In this document: positions 8,312 to 15,479 of the stretch, in pieces
How positions within the stretch are numbered: the stretch's first letter is position 1
Layout of the letters: every line of letters starts with the position of its first letter
NCBI GenBank assembly: GCA_013153865.1
Contig: JAADDR010000202.1
Span: 1-33,841, forward strand
Direction: 5' to 3'
Source: Chlorobiota bacterium
GTDB taxonomy: Bacteria > Bacteroidota > Bacteroidia > Bacteroidales > JAADGE01
Length of the DNA: 33,841 bases
Translations under genes and position numbers: made by a program
Notes under the pieces: model-generated
Databases searched by the model: none
What the model was told of the DNA's origin: nothing
What the model saw: only the letters and a program-made list of their open reading frames with translations

Positions 8312-8791
8312 TTAATTTTTAAAAATAAGCACATTCGCATAAGCGGCAACTCCTTCCTCTCTGCCGGCAAATCCGAGATATTCGGTAGTTGTGGCTTTTA
8401 CCGATACGTCTTCTTCCAGGATAAGCAAAGTTTCGGCAAGTATTTTTTTCATTTTAGGGATATGGTTTTTGATTTTCGGTTTTTGCAAAACGATTGTGCT
8501 GTCGATATTGCCTACCTCAAACCCCTTTTCGCGAACAAGCGTTACAACTTTTTTAAGAAGAATTTTACTGTCGATTCCTTTGTATTCGGCGACAGTATCC
8601 GGAAAATGAAACCCTATGTCCCGAAGATTTGCCGCACCGAGCAGTGCATCGCATATTGCGTGTATAAGCACGTCGCCGTCGGAATGTCCGAGAGTTCCTT
8701 TTTCGTGAGAAATTTTAATCCCGCCTATCGTCAGCGCTCTGCCTTCGGCAAGTTTATGAACATCGTATCCTATGCCTGTTCGTATTTTCAT
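8312..8791 (-). CDS. ispF: 2-C-methyl-D-erythritol 2,4-cyclodiphosphate synthase
   Basis: The fifth enzyme of the MEP isoprenoid pathway. It cyclises CDP-methylerythritol 2-phosphate and releases CMP, acting as a cytosolic trimer. The 159 residues match the family. The metal ligands are D10 and H12 in GIGYDVHKL and H44 in DVLIHAICDALLGA; GHSDGD precedes H44 and RDIGFHFPDT follows. The C-terminus has VSVKATTTEYLGFAGREEG, which binds the nucleotide. It stands alone on the minus strand. Its upstream region contains dispersed-repeat copy B, so its promoter may partly lie in or next to that repeat. Confidence 0.96.
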   Translation of the reverse strand: MKIRTGIGYDVHKLAEGRALTIGGIKISHEKGTLGHSDGDVLIHAICDALLGAANLRDIGFHFPDTVAEYKGIDSKILLKKVVTLVREKGFEVGNIDSTIVLQKPKIKNHIPKMKKILAETLLILEEDVSVKATTTEYLGFAGREEGVAAYANVLIFKN

Positions 8792-8819
8792 AATAGTTAA
8801 ATACAGCCGATGTTACAAT

Positions 8820-8997
8820 TTAACCCCGATTATTCACAAATAATCGGGAGTTGAAAGTTAAAAGTATAAAGTTCAAAGTATTCCGGCACAATTTAGATAG
8901 AATACCATAACCCGAATTTGGGTTGCAAAAAATAAGCAAAAATGCTGCTAAACTTTTTACTTTCAGCTTAGAAAAATTCATAAATTTTTCGGGTTAA
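8820..8997 (+). repeat. Dispersed MITE-like repeat, copy B (complete)
   Basis: A complete 178-bp copy running from TTAACCCC to CGGGTTAA. The left end folds into a perfect 10-bp hairpin (CCCGATTATT, loop CACA, AATAATCGGG). The left arm (GTTGAAAGTTAAAAGT) is complementary to the right arm (ACTTTTTACTTTCAGC) with two mismatches, so the two arms form imperfect inverted repeats of roughly 55 bp. It has no reading frame. It lies between ispF and the C1 peptidase gene, and with its flanks fills the 332-base gene-free stretch 8792-9123. Confidence 0.85.
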
Positions 8998-9026
8998 TGT
9001 AAAAACAGTAAAATCTTGACATTGAG

Positions 9027-9040
9027 TTTTTCGGGGTTAA
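9027..9040 (+). repeat. Extra copy of the repeat's right terminus
   Basis: TTTTTCGGGGTTAA repeats the last bases of copy B (with one extra G) 43 bases after that copy ends. It may be the remnant of a second element or of an end duplication. Confidence 0.5.
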
Positions 9041-9062
9041 GTATAAAATTTATTCAACAAGA

Positions 9063-9081
9063 TTCCGAAACAAGTTCGGAA
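9063..9081 (-). terminator. Hairpin after the C1 peptidase gene
   Basis: TTCCGAA (9063-9069) pairs with TTCGGAA (9075-9081) across a 5-base loop, 43 bases beyond the peptidase stop. The T-rich tail on the minus strand is weak, so termination there is only probable. Confidence 0.45.
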
Positions 9082-9123
9082 TAATATTTTTTCTAATACC
9101 TTTAAGACAGTTTTCGAATTAAA

Positions 9124-10329
9124 TTACAGACCTAATTTTTTTCTTATTTCTTTCGGGATACCGTTTTTGTTAACCATAATATCGGTTGTTTGCAAAAGAA
9201 CAAATGCTTTAGATGCATAAAAATATCCGTTGTATTTTGAGTTTGTTCCCCACGAATTTTTAACGATGTAATATTTTGTTCCGTTTTGGTCGTGAGCAAT
9301 ACCGATTATGTGCATACCGTGGTCGTCGGTAGTTTCTTGCGAGTCAAATTTTTCTTGTCGTAATTCTTGTGTGATTTTCTTTTCTTGAACAGGCCCGTTT
9401 TCCTTATATATTTGTGCCTGCCTTTCTCTGTCCGAAAGTTTTTCCCATTTTGCTTTTTCGAGCCCGCTGAGGTTTTCGATGTCCGTTTCCGGAATAACGG
9501 CAACACCTTTATTATACATAAAACCTTTGTGGCTTACGTCTGCCGCCCAAGCAACCGTATATCCGTTTTTAAGAGAATAATCCAGAACCTGCTCAAATTC
9601 GTTTAAAGGTAAATTATAAACTTGTCCGGAAAGCCAATTGTCGGGAACTTCCAAAATAAACTTTTCGTAAAAAGGGTGATGGGTAAACGAACTTATTTCG
9701 ACATAATCATCGGGGTTTAAATCGCAATAATCTTTTGCAAAAGATTTCGGAGTGTATTTTTTGCCTTTATATGTAAATGTTTCCGGAAGTTTTCCGAGGT
9801 AGGTATCGACAATTGCGTCAAAAGCGTTTCCCCAAACCGGTGTTATGCTTTTGTTTTTATTTTTGATTACACCTTCGACAAAATCTTTCAAAACTTCGTC
9901 GAGTTCGCCGTGAACATGTTTTTTTGTGCCGTAATTTAATCCGGAATAAATTTCTTCGGGAACCAACCCGTATTTTTTTAACACATAAGTATCGTCATGA
10001 AAAGCACCGCCTCCGCCGAAATTAATATTTCCCTGCATGCGAACATCCAACCTCGCTTTGTCTTTATAGCAATGATTTACGACAAACATTTCCGATAAAT
10101 CCGTTGCGTCTTTACCTTTTCTCAACATTTCGGACTCCAAAAAAGATAATCCGGAAAAACTCCAACAAGTTCCGGAACGATATTGATTTTTTACGGAAGT
10201 TGCCGGAAGTCTGAAATCTTCTTTAAAAATATATCCTTCGTCGGAAGATGCGTCATTTACTTTTTGTGCCGTAACAATATTTGCAAAAAGAATTGTCGCT
10301 AAAACAATTACCGAAGTTGAATATTTCAT
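9124..10329 (-). CDS. Secreted C1B papain-fold peptidase (bleomycin hydrolase/PepC-like)
   Basis: A cysteine peptidase of 401 residues with an N-terminal signal peptide (about 1-21, ending FANIVTAQ), so it is exported, unlike classical cytosolic bleomycin hydrolase/aminopeptidase C. The papain-type active site is complete: oxyanion Q49 and nucleophile C55 in NQYRSGTCWSFSGLSFLE, H340 in HGMHIIGIA, and N358 in IVKNSWGTN. A large insertion between Cys and His is typical of the C1B family. It is the last gene of a four-gene operon, 21 bases after the receiver-domain gene. Substrate and final location (periplasm or outside) are unknown; no T9SS or lipoprotein signal is seen. Confidence 0.88.
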   Translation of the reverse strand: MKYSTSVIVLATILFANIVTAQKVNDASSDEGYIFKEDFRLPATSVKNQYRSGTCWSFSGLSFLESEMLRKGKDATDLSEMFVVNHCYKDKARLDVRMQGNINFGGGGAFHDDTYVLKKYGLVPEEIYSGLNYGTKKHVHGELDEVLKDFVEGVIKNKNKSITPVWGNAFDAIVDTYLGKLPETFTYKGKKYTPKSFAKDYCDLNPDDYVEISSFTHHPFYEKFILEVPDNWLSGQVYNLPLNEFEQVLDYSLKNGYTVAWAADVSHKGFMYNKGVAVIPETDIENLSGLEKAKWEKLSDRERQAQIYKENGPVQEKKITQELRQEKFDSQETTDDHGMHIIGIAHDQNGTKYYIVKNSWGTNSKYNGYFYASKAFVLLQTTDIMVNKNGIPKEIRKKLGL

Positions 10330-10350
10330 GTTTTAAAATATTTTAATTAT

Positions 10351-10752
10351 TTATAAAAATTTGTGAATTGCCGAGAGTAATCTGTCTTGTTTTATCGGTT
10401 TTTCCAGATATTCGTCGCATCCGGCATCATACCCTTTTTGTTTTTCGTTTTGCATGGCATAAGCCGTCTGTATTATTATCGGAATTTCAGGTTTATATTT
10501 TTTAATTATTTTGGTTGCTTCGTAACCGTTCATTAAGGGCATCTTCACATCCATTAAAATAACATCAAATAAATTTTTTTCGGCAACTACCTTTTCAACG
10601 GCTTCTTGTCCGTTTTTGCACCAAATAACTTCTGCGGAAGTTTCCCTCAGAGCTTCTTCAAGGTACAGATAATTCATTATTTCGTCTTCCACAATCAAAA
10701 CCTTTTTATCCGACCAATTAATTTCATCTATATTTATTTCGTCAGTTTTCAA
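10351..10752 (-). CDS. Single-domain response regulator (CheY-like receiver)
   Basis: A 133-residue receiver domain with no output domain. It has the acidic pair E22-D23, phosphorylation site D68 in VILMDVKMP, T96 in IIQTAYA and K118 in LEKPI, so it should be phosphorylatable. The 15-residue leader is rich in Asp/Glu/Ile. No histidine kinase lies in this window. Receivers of this sequence type (MDVKMPLMNGYEAT, then DEYLEKPI) often come from hybrid kinases or phosphorelays. Its position between an NlpC lipoprotein gene and a secreted peptidase gene is unusual; whether it takes part in envelope control is unknown. Confidence 0.9.
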   Translation of the reverse strand: MKTDEINIDEINWSDKKVLIVEDEIMNYLYLEEALRETSAEVIWCKNGQEAVEKVVAEKNLFDVILMDVKMPLMNGYEATKIIKKYKPEIPIIIQTAYAMQNEKQKGYDAGCDEYLEKPIKQDRLLSAIHKFL

Positions 10753-10773
10753 AGTGTTTTTTTTTGTATGTTT

Positions 10774-11277
10774 TTATTGAATAATTCTTCTTGCGCCGAG
10801 GATACGTTCTTTAAAATAAGAAATACTCAAATCAGAAATTACGACACCCCGAGACGATGAAGCATGAATAAATTTAATCGTTCCGTTTTTATTTGATACG
10901 ACAATACCGAGATGTCCGGTTACGCGTTTATGCTTATTACTGCCGGTAAACAATAAAATATCTCCTTTTTTTACGTCTTTAACATTTATCTTTTTACCGA
11001 CGGAAGCATAATCGGAAGAACGCCTCGGAACATCATATCCGAAATGCGAATAGACATATTTTGTAAATCCCGAACAATCAAAACCGGTTTTAGGAGTATT
11101 CCCCGCATATTTATACCTTACGCCTATTTGTTGCTTGGCATAATTTACTATCTTATCTCGTAAAATATCGGTTTTATTGTCTGTATATGTAAATTCGCCG
11201 GATTTTGTCGTATGGCAATTCATTAAGAACAACGACATTCCAAAGAGCATTGAAAATATCAGTATATTTCTCTTCAT
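10774..11277 (-). CDS. NlpC/P60 (C40) cell-wall peptidase lipoprotein
   Basis: A 167-residue lipoprotein with a lipobox ending in C21 (LFLMNC), followed by a single NlpC/P60 domain. The catalytic Cys is C68 in TGFDCSGFTKYVY and the catalytic His is H122 in TGHLGIVV; H138 in FIHASSSRGV is the third polar residue. Family members cut peptidoglycan stem peptides (gamma-D-Glu-meso-DAP type), so it is probably an envelope endopeptidase anchored to a membrane. It starts 6 bases after the BI-1 family gene and is followed by the receiver gene after 21 bases, so it belongs to the same transcript. Confidence 0.9.
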   Translation of the reverse strand: MKRNILIFSMLFGMSLFLMNCHTTKSGEFTYTDNKTDILRDKIVNYAKQQIGVRYKYAGNTPKTGFDCSGFTKYVYSHFGYDVPRRSSDYASVGKKINVKDVKKGDILLFTGSNKHKRVTGHLGIVVSNKNGTIKFIHASSSRGVVISDLSISYFKERILGARRIIQ

Positions 11278-11283
11278 TCGTAT

Positions 11284-12030
11284 TTATCTTCTTGAAAGTA
11301 AAGCCAAAAGACGCAAAATCTCCAAATAAAGCCAAACTAAAGTTACCATAAGACCGAATGCGGCAAACCATTCCGTATATTTAGGTTGTCCGGACTCTAT
11401 GCTCCTTTCAATTAAATCAAAATCCAAAATCAGATTCATTGCAGCTATTCCCACAATAACCAAAGATATAACTATTCCTAAAGTTCCAAGACTAAAAAAA
11501 TTTATTCCGCTTCCGAAAAATCCGGCAATCAAATTTAAAATATAAAACAATGCCACACCTCCGGTCGCAATCATAATTCCTTTTTTAAATTTGGGTGTTG
11601 CTTTAATTATTCCGCTTTTGTAAAGAAAAAGCATTACAAACATAACAGCCAAAGTAAGACCTACGGCTTGCATAACTATTCCGTTATAAAAATCCGCATA
11701 CATTGCCGAAATTCCGCCGACAAAAAGTCCTTCGAGCAATGCATAAATAGGTGCGGTAACAGGAGATTTGTCGGGTTTCATTACTGTAATTACGGCAAGA
11801 ATAAGCCCGCCTATTGCACCTCCCCAAATTAAAATCGACGGATTAAAAGCATTGGTAACAATCAAATTCCATGAAAAATAACCGGAAATTAAAAGCAGTC
11901 CGAAAAGTATTAATGTTTTGTTTATTGTCCCCGAAAGGGTCATTGCTTCCGAAAAAACACCGGCTTCAGCCTGTATATTCTCAAAACGCTTTTCCGATAA
12001 TACGGGATTAGTAGTTTTTCCGAATCTCAT
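11284..12030 (-). CDS. Bax inhibitor-1/YccA family membrane protein
   Basis: An integral membrane protein of 248 residues with seven hydrophobic segments between about residues 38 and 245. The N-terminal cytosolic stretch is FGKTTNPVLSEKRFE, and the last part contains the conserved acidic segment FDFDLIERSIESG and then ALLSRR. Family members in bacteria include YccA, which modulates the FtsH protease, and calcium-leak channels such as BsYetJ; which role applies here cannot be decided. It is the first gene of the operon with the NlpC lipoprotein, receiver and C1 peptidase, and has its own promoter facing away from prfA. Confidence 0.87.
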   Translation of the reverse strand: MRFGKTTNPVLSEKRFENIQAEAGVFSEAMTLSGTINKTLILFGLLLISGYFSWNLIVTNAFNPSILIWGGAIGGLILAVITVMKPDKSPVTAPIYALLEGLFVGGISAMYADFYNGIVMQAVGLTLAVMFVMLFLYKSGIIKATPKFKKGIMIATGGVALFYILNLIAGFFGSGINFFSLGTLGIVISLVIVGIAAMNLILDFDLIERSIESGQPKYTEWFAAFGLMVTLVWLYLEILRLLALLSRR

Positions 12031-12063
12031 AGTAATATAATTTTAATATTATTTATAAACATA

Positions 12064-12093
12064 CAAAAATAATAATTCCGGGGATTATTCAAA
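12064..12093 (-). promoter_or_regulatory. Promoter of the BI-1/NlpC/receiver/peptidase operon
   Basis: On the minus strand, TTTG (12093-12090) and TATTTTTG (12071-12064) are separated by 18 bases, matching the Bacteroidota -33/-7 pattern. The start codon is 33 bases further on. Confidence 0.6.
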
Positions 12094-12097
12094 TATA

Positions 12098-12129
12098 TTG
12101 GAAGATTTATTTTTATATTTTTAATTTTG
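12098..12129 (+). promoter_or_regulatory. prfA operon promoter
   Basis: TTG (12098-12100) and TAATTTTG (12122-12129) are 21 bases apart, fitting the Bacteroidota promoter consensus, and the ATG follows 27 bases later. It is nearly back to back with the minus-strand promoter at 12064-12093, so the two polymerases compete for a 66-base region. Confidence 0.6.
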
Positions 12130-12156
12130 TGATTTTAGAAATTGAAATAAAAAAAC

Positions 12157-13245
12157 ATGAGTAAAAATATGATTTTAGAAAAGTTGGAAGGAGTTTACGA
12201 ACGATATAAAGAAGTCGAACGACAACTTTCCGATCCGGCAGTAGCATCAAATCAAGAAAATTACGTAAAACTAAACAAAGAATATAAAAATCTGGAACCG
12301 ATAATCGATGCTTACAAAGAATTTAAAAATATCATAGAAAACATAGAATCGTCAAAAGTTATGCTTGCCGAAGAAGACGACGAAGAGATGAAACAAATGG
12401 CAAAAGAAGAAATAGAAACTTTATCGGCAAGGAAAGAAGAGTTGGAAGAAGAAATAAAATTTTTGTTGTTGCCGAAAGATCCGGAAGACGACAAAAATGC
12501 CATTGTGGAAATAAGAGCCGGAACAGGCGGCGACGAAGCAAGCATATTTGCCGGCGATTTATTCAGAATGTATTCCAAATTTTGCGAAAATAAAGGTTGG
12601 AAAATCGAAATCAACAATATAACCGAAGGTACCCAAGGCGGATATAAAGAAATTGTATTTCAGGTAACGGGCGACGGTGTTTACGGAATTTTAAAATACG
12701 AATCCGGAGTTCATCGCGTTCAGCGTGTTCCGGAAACAGAAACACAAGGCAGAGTGCATACCTCGGCGGCATCGGTTGCCGTATTGCCCGAAGCCGAAGA
12801 TATAGATATCGAAATTAACGAATCGGACATAAGAAAAGATACTTACTGCTCTTCGGGTCCGGGCGGACAATCGGTAAATACAACATATTCGGCTATCAGA
12901 CTTACACATATTCCCACAGGTATTGTTGTTACTTGTCAAGACGAAAAATCGCAGATTAAAAATCTGAAAAAAGCAATGAAAGAACTTAAAACGCGGCTTT
13001 ATAATTTGGAATATCAAAAATATTTAGATGAAATTTCGTCTAAACGAAAAACGATGGTTTCGGGCGGCGACCGTTCGGCAAAAATAAGAACTTACAATTA
13101 TCCGCAAGGCAGAGTTACCGACCATCGTATAAAATTAACTTTGTATAACTTGCAAAATATAATGAACGGAGAGATAGACGAAATAATCGAAAAACTCCAA
13201 ATTGCCGAAAATACCGAAAAACTAAAAGCTTCGGGAATGGAATAA
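12157..13245 (+). CDS. prfA: Peptide chain release factor 1
   Basis: The class I release factor that reads UAA and UAG and triggers peptidyl-tRNA hydrolysis on the ribosome. At 362 residues it matches RF1 length. The N-terminal coiled-coil domain is Glu/Lys rich. The GGQ motif lies in SSGPGGQSVNTTYSAIRLTH (about residues 231-250), where Gln methylation by PrmC is expected. Upstream is AGTGGDEASIFAGDL, and downstream SGGDRSAKIRTYNYPQGRVT, both standard for RF1. It is the first gene of a tight plus-strand operon with tag. An internal ATG four codons in is a possible alternative start. Confidence 0.96.
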   Translation: MSKNMILEKLEGVYERYKEVERQLSDPAVASNQENYVKLNKEYKNLEPIIDAYKEFKNIIENIESSKVMLAEEDDEEMKQMAKEEIETLSARKEELEEEIKFLLLPKDPEDDKNAIVEIRAGTGGDEASIFAGDLFRMYSKFCENKGWKIEINNITEGTQGGYKEIVFQVTGDGVYGILKYESGVHRVQRVPETETQGRVHTSAASVAVLPEAEDIDIEINESDIRKDTYCSSGPGGQSVNTTYSAIRLTHIPTGIVVTCQDEKSQIKNLKKAMKELKTRLYNLEYQKYLDEISSKRKTMVSGGDRSAKIRTYNYPQGRVTDHRIKLTLYNLQNIMNGEIDEIIEKLQIAENTEKLKASGME

Positions 13246-13263
13246 TTATAAAAAGATAAAAAA

Positions 13264-13830
13264 ATGACGAAACAACGTTGCACATGGGCGGGAAATAATC
13301 CTTACAACATCAAATACCATGATGAAGAATGGGGGGTTCCGGTGCATGACGACAAAAAATTATTCGAATTTCTGCTGCTTGATTCTTTTCAGGCAGGTTT
13401 AAGTTGGCTGACAATATTGAAAAAAAGAAACAACTTTCGTACAGCTTTCGATAATTTCGATTACGAAAAAACGGCACGTTACGACAAAGCAAAGATTGAC
13501 GAACTGATGCAAAACAGAGGTATAATACGCAACAAACTGAAAATAAACGCGGCAATAACCAATGCACAAGCATTCTTAAAAATACAAAAAGAATTCGGAA
13601 GTTTCGATAAATATATTTGGCAATTCGTAAATAATAAACCTGTTATAAATTCGTATAAATCTTGGGACGAAATACCTGCAACGAGTAAAGAATCCGACGC
13701 AATGAGCAAAGACTTAAAAAAAAGAGGGTTTAAATTCGTCGGTTCGACCATATGCTACGCTTTTATGCAAGCCGCCGGCATGGTAAACGACCATGAAATT
13801 ACATGTTTCAGGTACAAAGAACTAATTTAA
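13264..13830 (+). CDS. tag: DNA-3-methyladenine glycosylase I
   Basis: A base-excision repair enzyme that removes 3-methyladenine from alkylated DNA. The 188 residues align throughout with E. coli Tag as I recall it. The zinc site is C6, H19, H177 and C181 (RCTWAG, YHDEEWG, NDHEITC). The base-binding region reads LLLDSFQAGLSWLTILKKR; E. coli has Glu38 at the position of D40 here, a conservative change. The C-terminal KKRGFKFVGSTICYAFMQA is the family signature. It follows prfA by 18 bases. The gene pair suggests cotranscription, not shared function. Confidence 0.95.
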   Translation: MTKQRCTWAGNNPYNIKYHDEEWGVPVHDDKKLFEFLLLDSFQAGLSWLTILKKRNNFRTAFDNFDYEKTARYDKAKIDELMQNRGIIRNKLKINAAITNAQAFLKIQKEFGSFDKYIWQFVNNKPVINSYKSWDEIPATSKESDAMSKDLKKRGFKFVGSTICYAFMQAAGMVNDHEITCFRYKELI

Positions 13831-13854
13831 ACCCTTTTAAACACTTAAATAAAA

Positions 13855-14256
13855 ATGAAAAAAATATTTAAACTTACCGTTGTTGCAGTACTTATGTTTA
13901 CATCGGCATGCTCGCAAACCGGAGTAAATACAAAAAGTGCCGAAATGACCTTTAAAGAAGATTTAACTTTTGACTTCGGAAAAATAAAACAATACGGCAA
14001 CGGCACACATAAATTTATTTTTAAAAACACCGGAAAAGCTCCGTTGATTATCACTAACGTAAAATCATCATGCGGATGCACCGTTCCCACATACCCAGAA
14101 AACCCGGTAAAAAAAGGTGAAACGGCAGAAATAAGCGTAAAATACGATACCGGAAAAACCGGCGTATTTACAAAAACAATAACGGTATATTCCAATGCAA
14201 AAAACTCTCCCGTAATATTACACATAAAAGGAGAAGTAATTAAAACGGAAAAATAA
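13855..14256 (+). CDS. DUF1573 domain lipoprotein
   Basis: A 133-residue protein with a lipoprotein signal (lipobox SAC, C19) and one DUF1573 immunoglobulin-like beta domain (about 38-130). Typical family text is FDFGKIKQYGNGTHKFIF, then NTGKAPLIITNVKSSCGCT, and later KKGETAEISVKYDTGKTG. DUF1573 proteins are abundant in Bacteroidota envelopes; their function is not established. It lies 24 bases after tag and 23 bases before the aminotransferase, in the same operon. Confidence 0.9.
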   Translation: MKKIFKLTVVAVLMFTSACSQTGVNTKSAEMTFKEDLTFDFGKIKQYGNGTHKFIFKNTGKAPLIITNVKSSCGCTVPTYPENPVKKGETAEISVKYDTGKTGVFTKTITVYSNAKNSPVILHIKGEVIKTEK

Positions 14257-14279
14257 ATTAACTAAATAATAAAAAAATT

Positions 14280-15479
14280 ATGCCTCAACTATCGAAAAGA
14301 GGTGCGGAAATGCCCGCATCACCCATAAGAAAACTCGTTCCTTATGCCGAAGACGCAAAAAAACGAGGGATAAAAGTTTATCATCTTAACATAGGACAAC
14401 CCGATATTAAAACACCGGAAGTTGCTTTCGAAGCAATTAAAAACTTTAATATCAAAACAGCCGAATACTCTCATTCCGCCGGAAACGAAAGTTACCGCAG
14501 AGGGCTTGCAAAATACTACAACAGTGTTAATATAGACATATCTTACGAAGACATAATAATAACAACCGGAGGTTCCGAAGCCATAATATTTGCATTTACG
14601 GCAGCACTTAACCCGGGCGACGAAATCATAATTCCGGAGCCGTTTTATACCAATTACAACGGTTTTGCGGTGCAGGCAGGCGTAAAAATAGTTCCCGTAA
14701 CTTCATACATCGAAAACGGTTTTGCTCTTCCGCCAGTTTCGGAATTCGAAAAATTAATTACCCCGAAAACAAAAGCCGTTCTCATTTGCAACCCGAACAA
14801 TCCTACCGGATATTTGTATTCGGAAAAAGAACTGTTACAACTTCGCGACTTAGTCTTAAAACACGACTTATATCTGTTTGCCGACGAAGTATATCGCGAA
14901 TTTTGTTATGACGGCGAAGAACATTTCTCGGTCATGCAAATGGAAGGACTTGAAAAAAATGCAGTTTTGTTCGACTCCGTTTCAAAAAGATACAGCGAAT
15001 GCGGCATAAGGATAGGAGCATTGGTAAGCCGCAACAAAGAACTTATAAACTCGGCATTAAAATATGCACAAGCACGTCTGAGCCCGCCGCTTTTCGGACA
15101 AGTTGCCGCCGAAGCGTCTTTAAAAGTCGGCAAAGAATATTTCGACGAAGTATATAACGAATATCTCGAACGCCGAAATTACGTAATTAACGCTTTAAAT
15201 AAAATTGACGGAGTTTTTGCTCCCATGCCCAAAGGCTCGTTTTATGCCGTTATAAGCCTGCCGGTCGAAGATGCGGAAGATTTTTGCGTTTGGCTTCTTA
15301 AAGATTTCGATTATAAAGGCGAAACAGTAATGCTGGCACCGGCTCAAGGATTTTATTCTACGCCCGGTGCGGGAAAAAATCAAGTAAGATTGGCTTATGT
15401 TCTTAAAACAGAAGACTTAAAACGCTCGGTAAAAATTCTCGAAGAAGCACTTAAAATTTACAAGCAAACGGCTCAATAG
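14280..15479 (+). CDS. PLP-dependent class I/II aminotransferase
   Basis: A fold-type I aminotransferase of 399 residues. The PLP-binding residues are all present: N174 in NPNNPTG, D202 and Y205 in FADEVYREF, Schiff-base K236 in DSVSKRYSECG, and R244. Cofactor-phosphate and substrate residues follow in the C-terminal part. The closest familiar group is the aspartate/aromatic aminotransferase set of Bacteroidota (AspC- or AlaA-like), but the amino-group donor cannot be fixed from the sequence. It is the last gene of the prfA operon and overlaps the end of the oppositely oriented TonB receptor gene by 7 bases, with no room for a separate terminator. Confidence 0.88.
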   Translation: MPQLSKRGAEMPASPIRKLVPYAEDAKKRGIKVYHLNIGQPDIKTPEVAFEAIKNFNIKTAEYSHSAGNESYRRGLAKYYNSVNIDISYEDIIITTGGSEAIIFAFTAALNPGDEIIIPEPFYTNYNGFAVQAGVKIVPVTSYIENGFALPPVSEFEKLITPKTKAVLICNPNNPTGYLYSEKELLQLRDLVLKHDLYLFADEVYREFCYDGEEHFSVMQMEGLEKNAVLFDSVSKRYSECGIRIGALVSRNKELINSALKYAQARLSPPLFGQVAAEASLKVGKEYFDEVYNEYLERRNYVINALNKIDGVFAPMPKGSFYAVISLPVEDAEDFCVWLLKDFDYKGETVMLAPAQGFYSTPGAGKNQVRLAYVLKTEDLKRSVKILEEALKIYKQTAQ

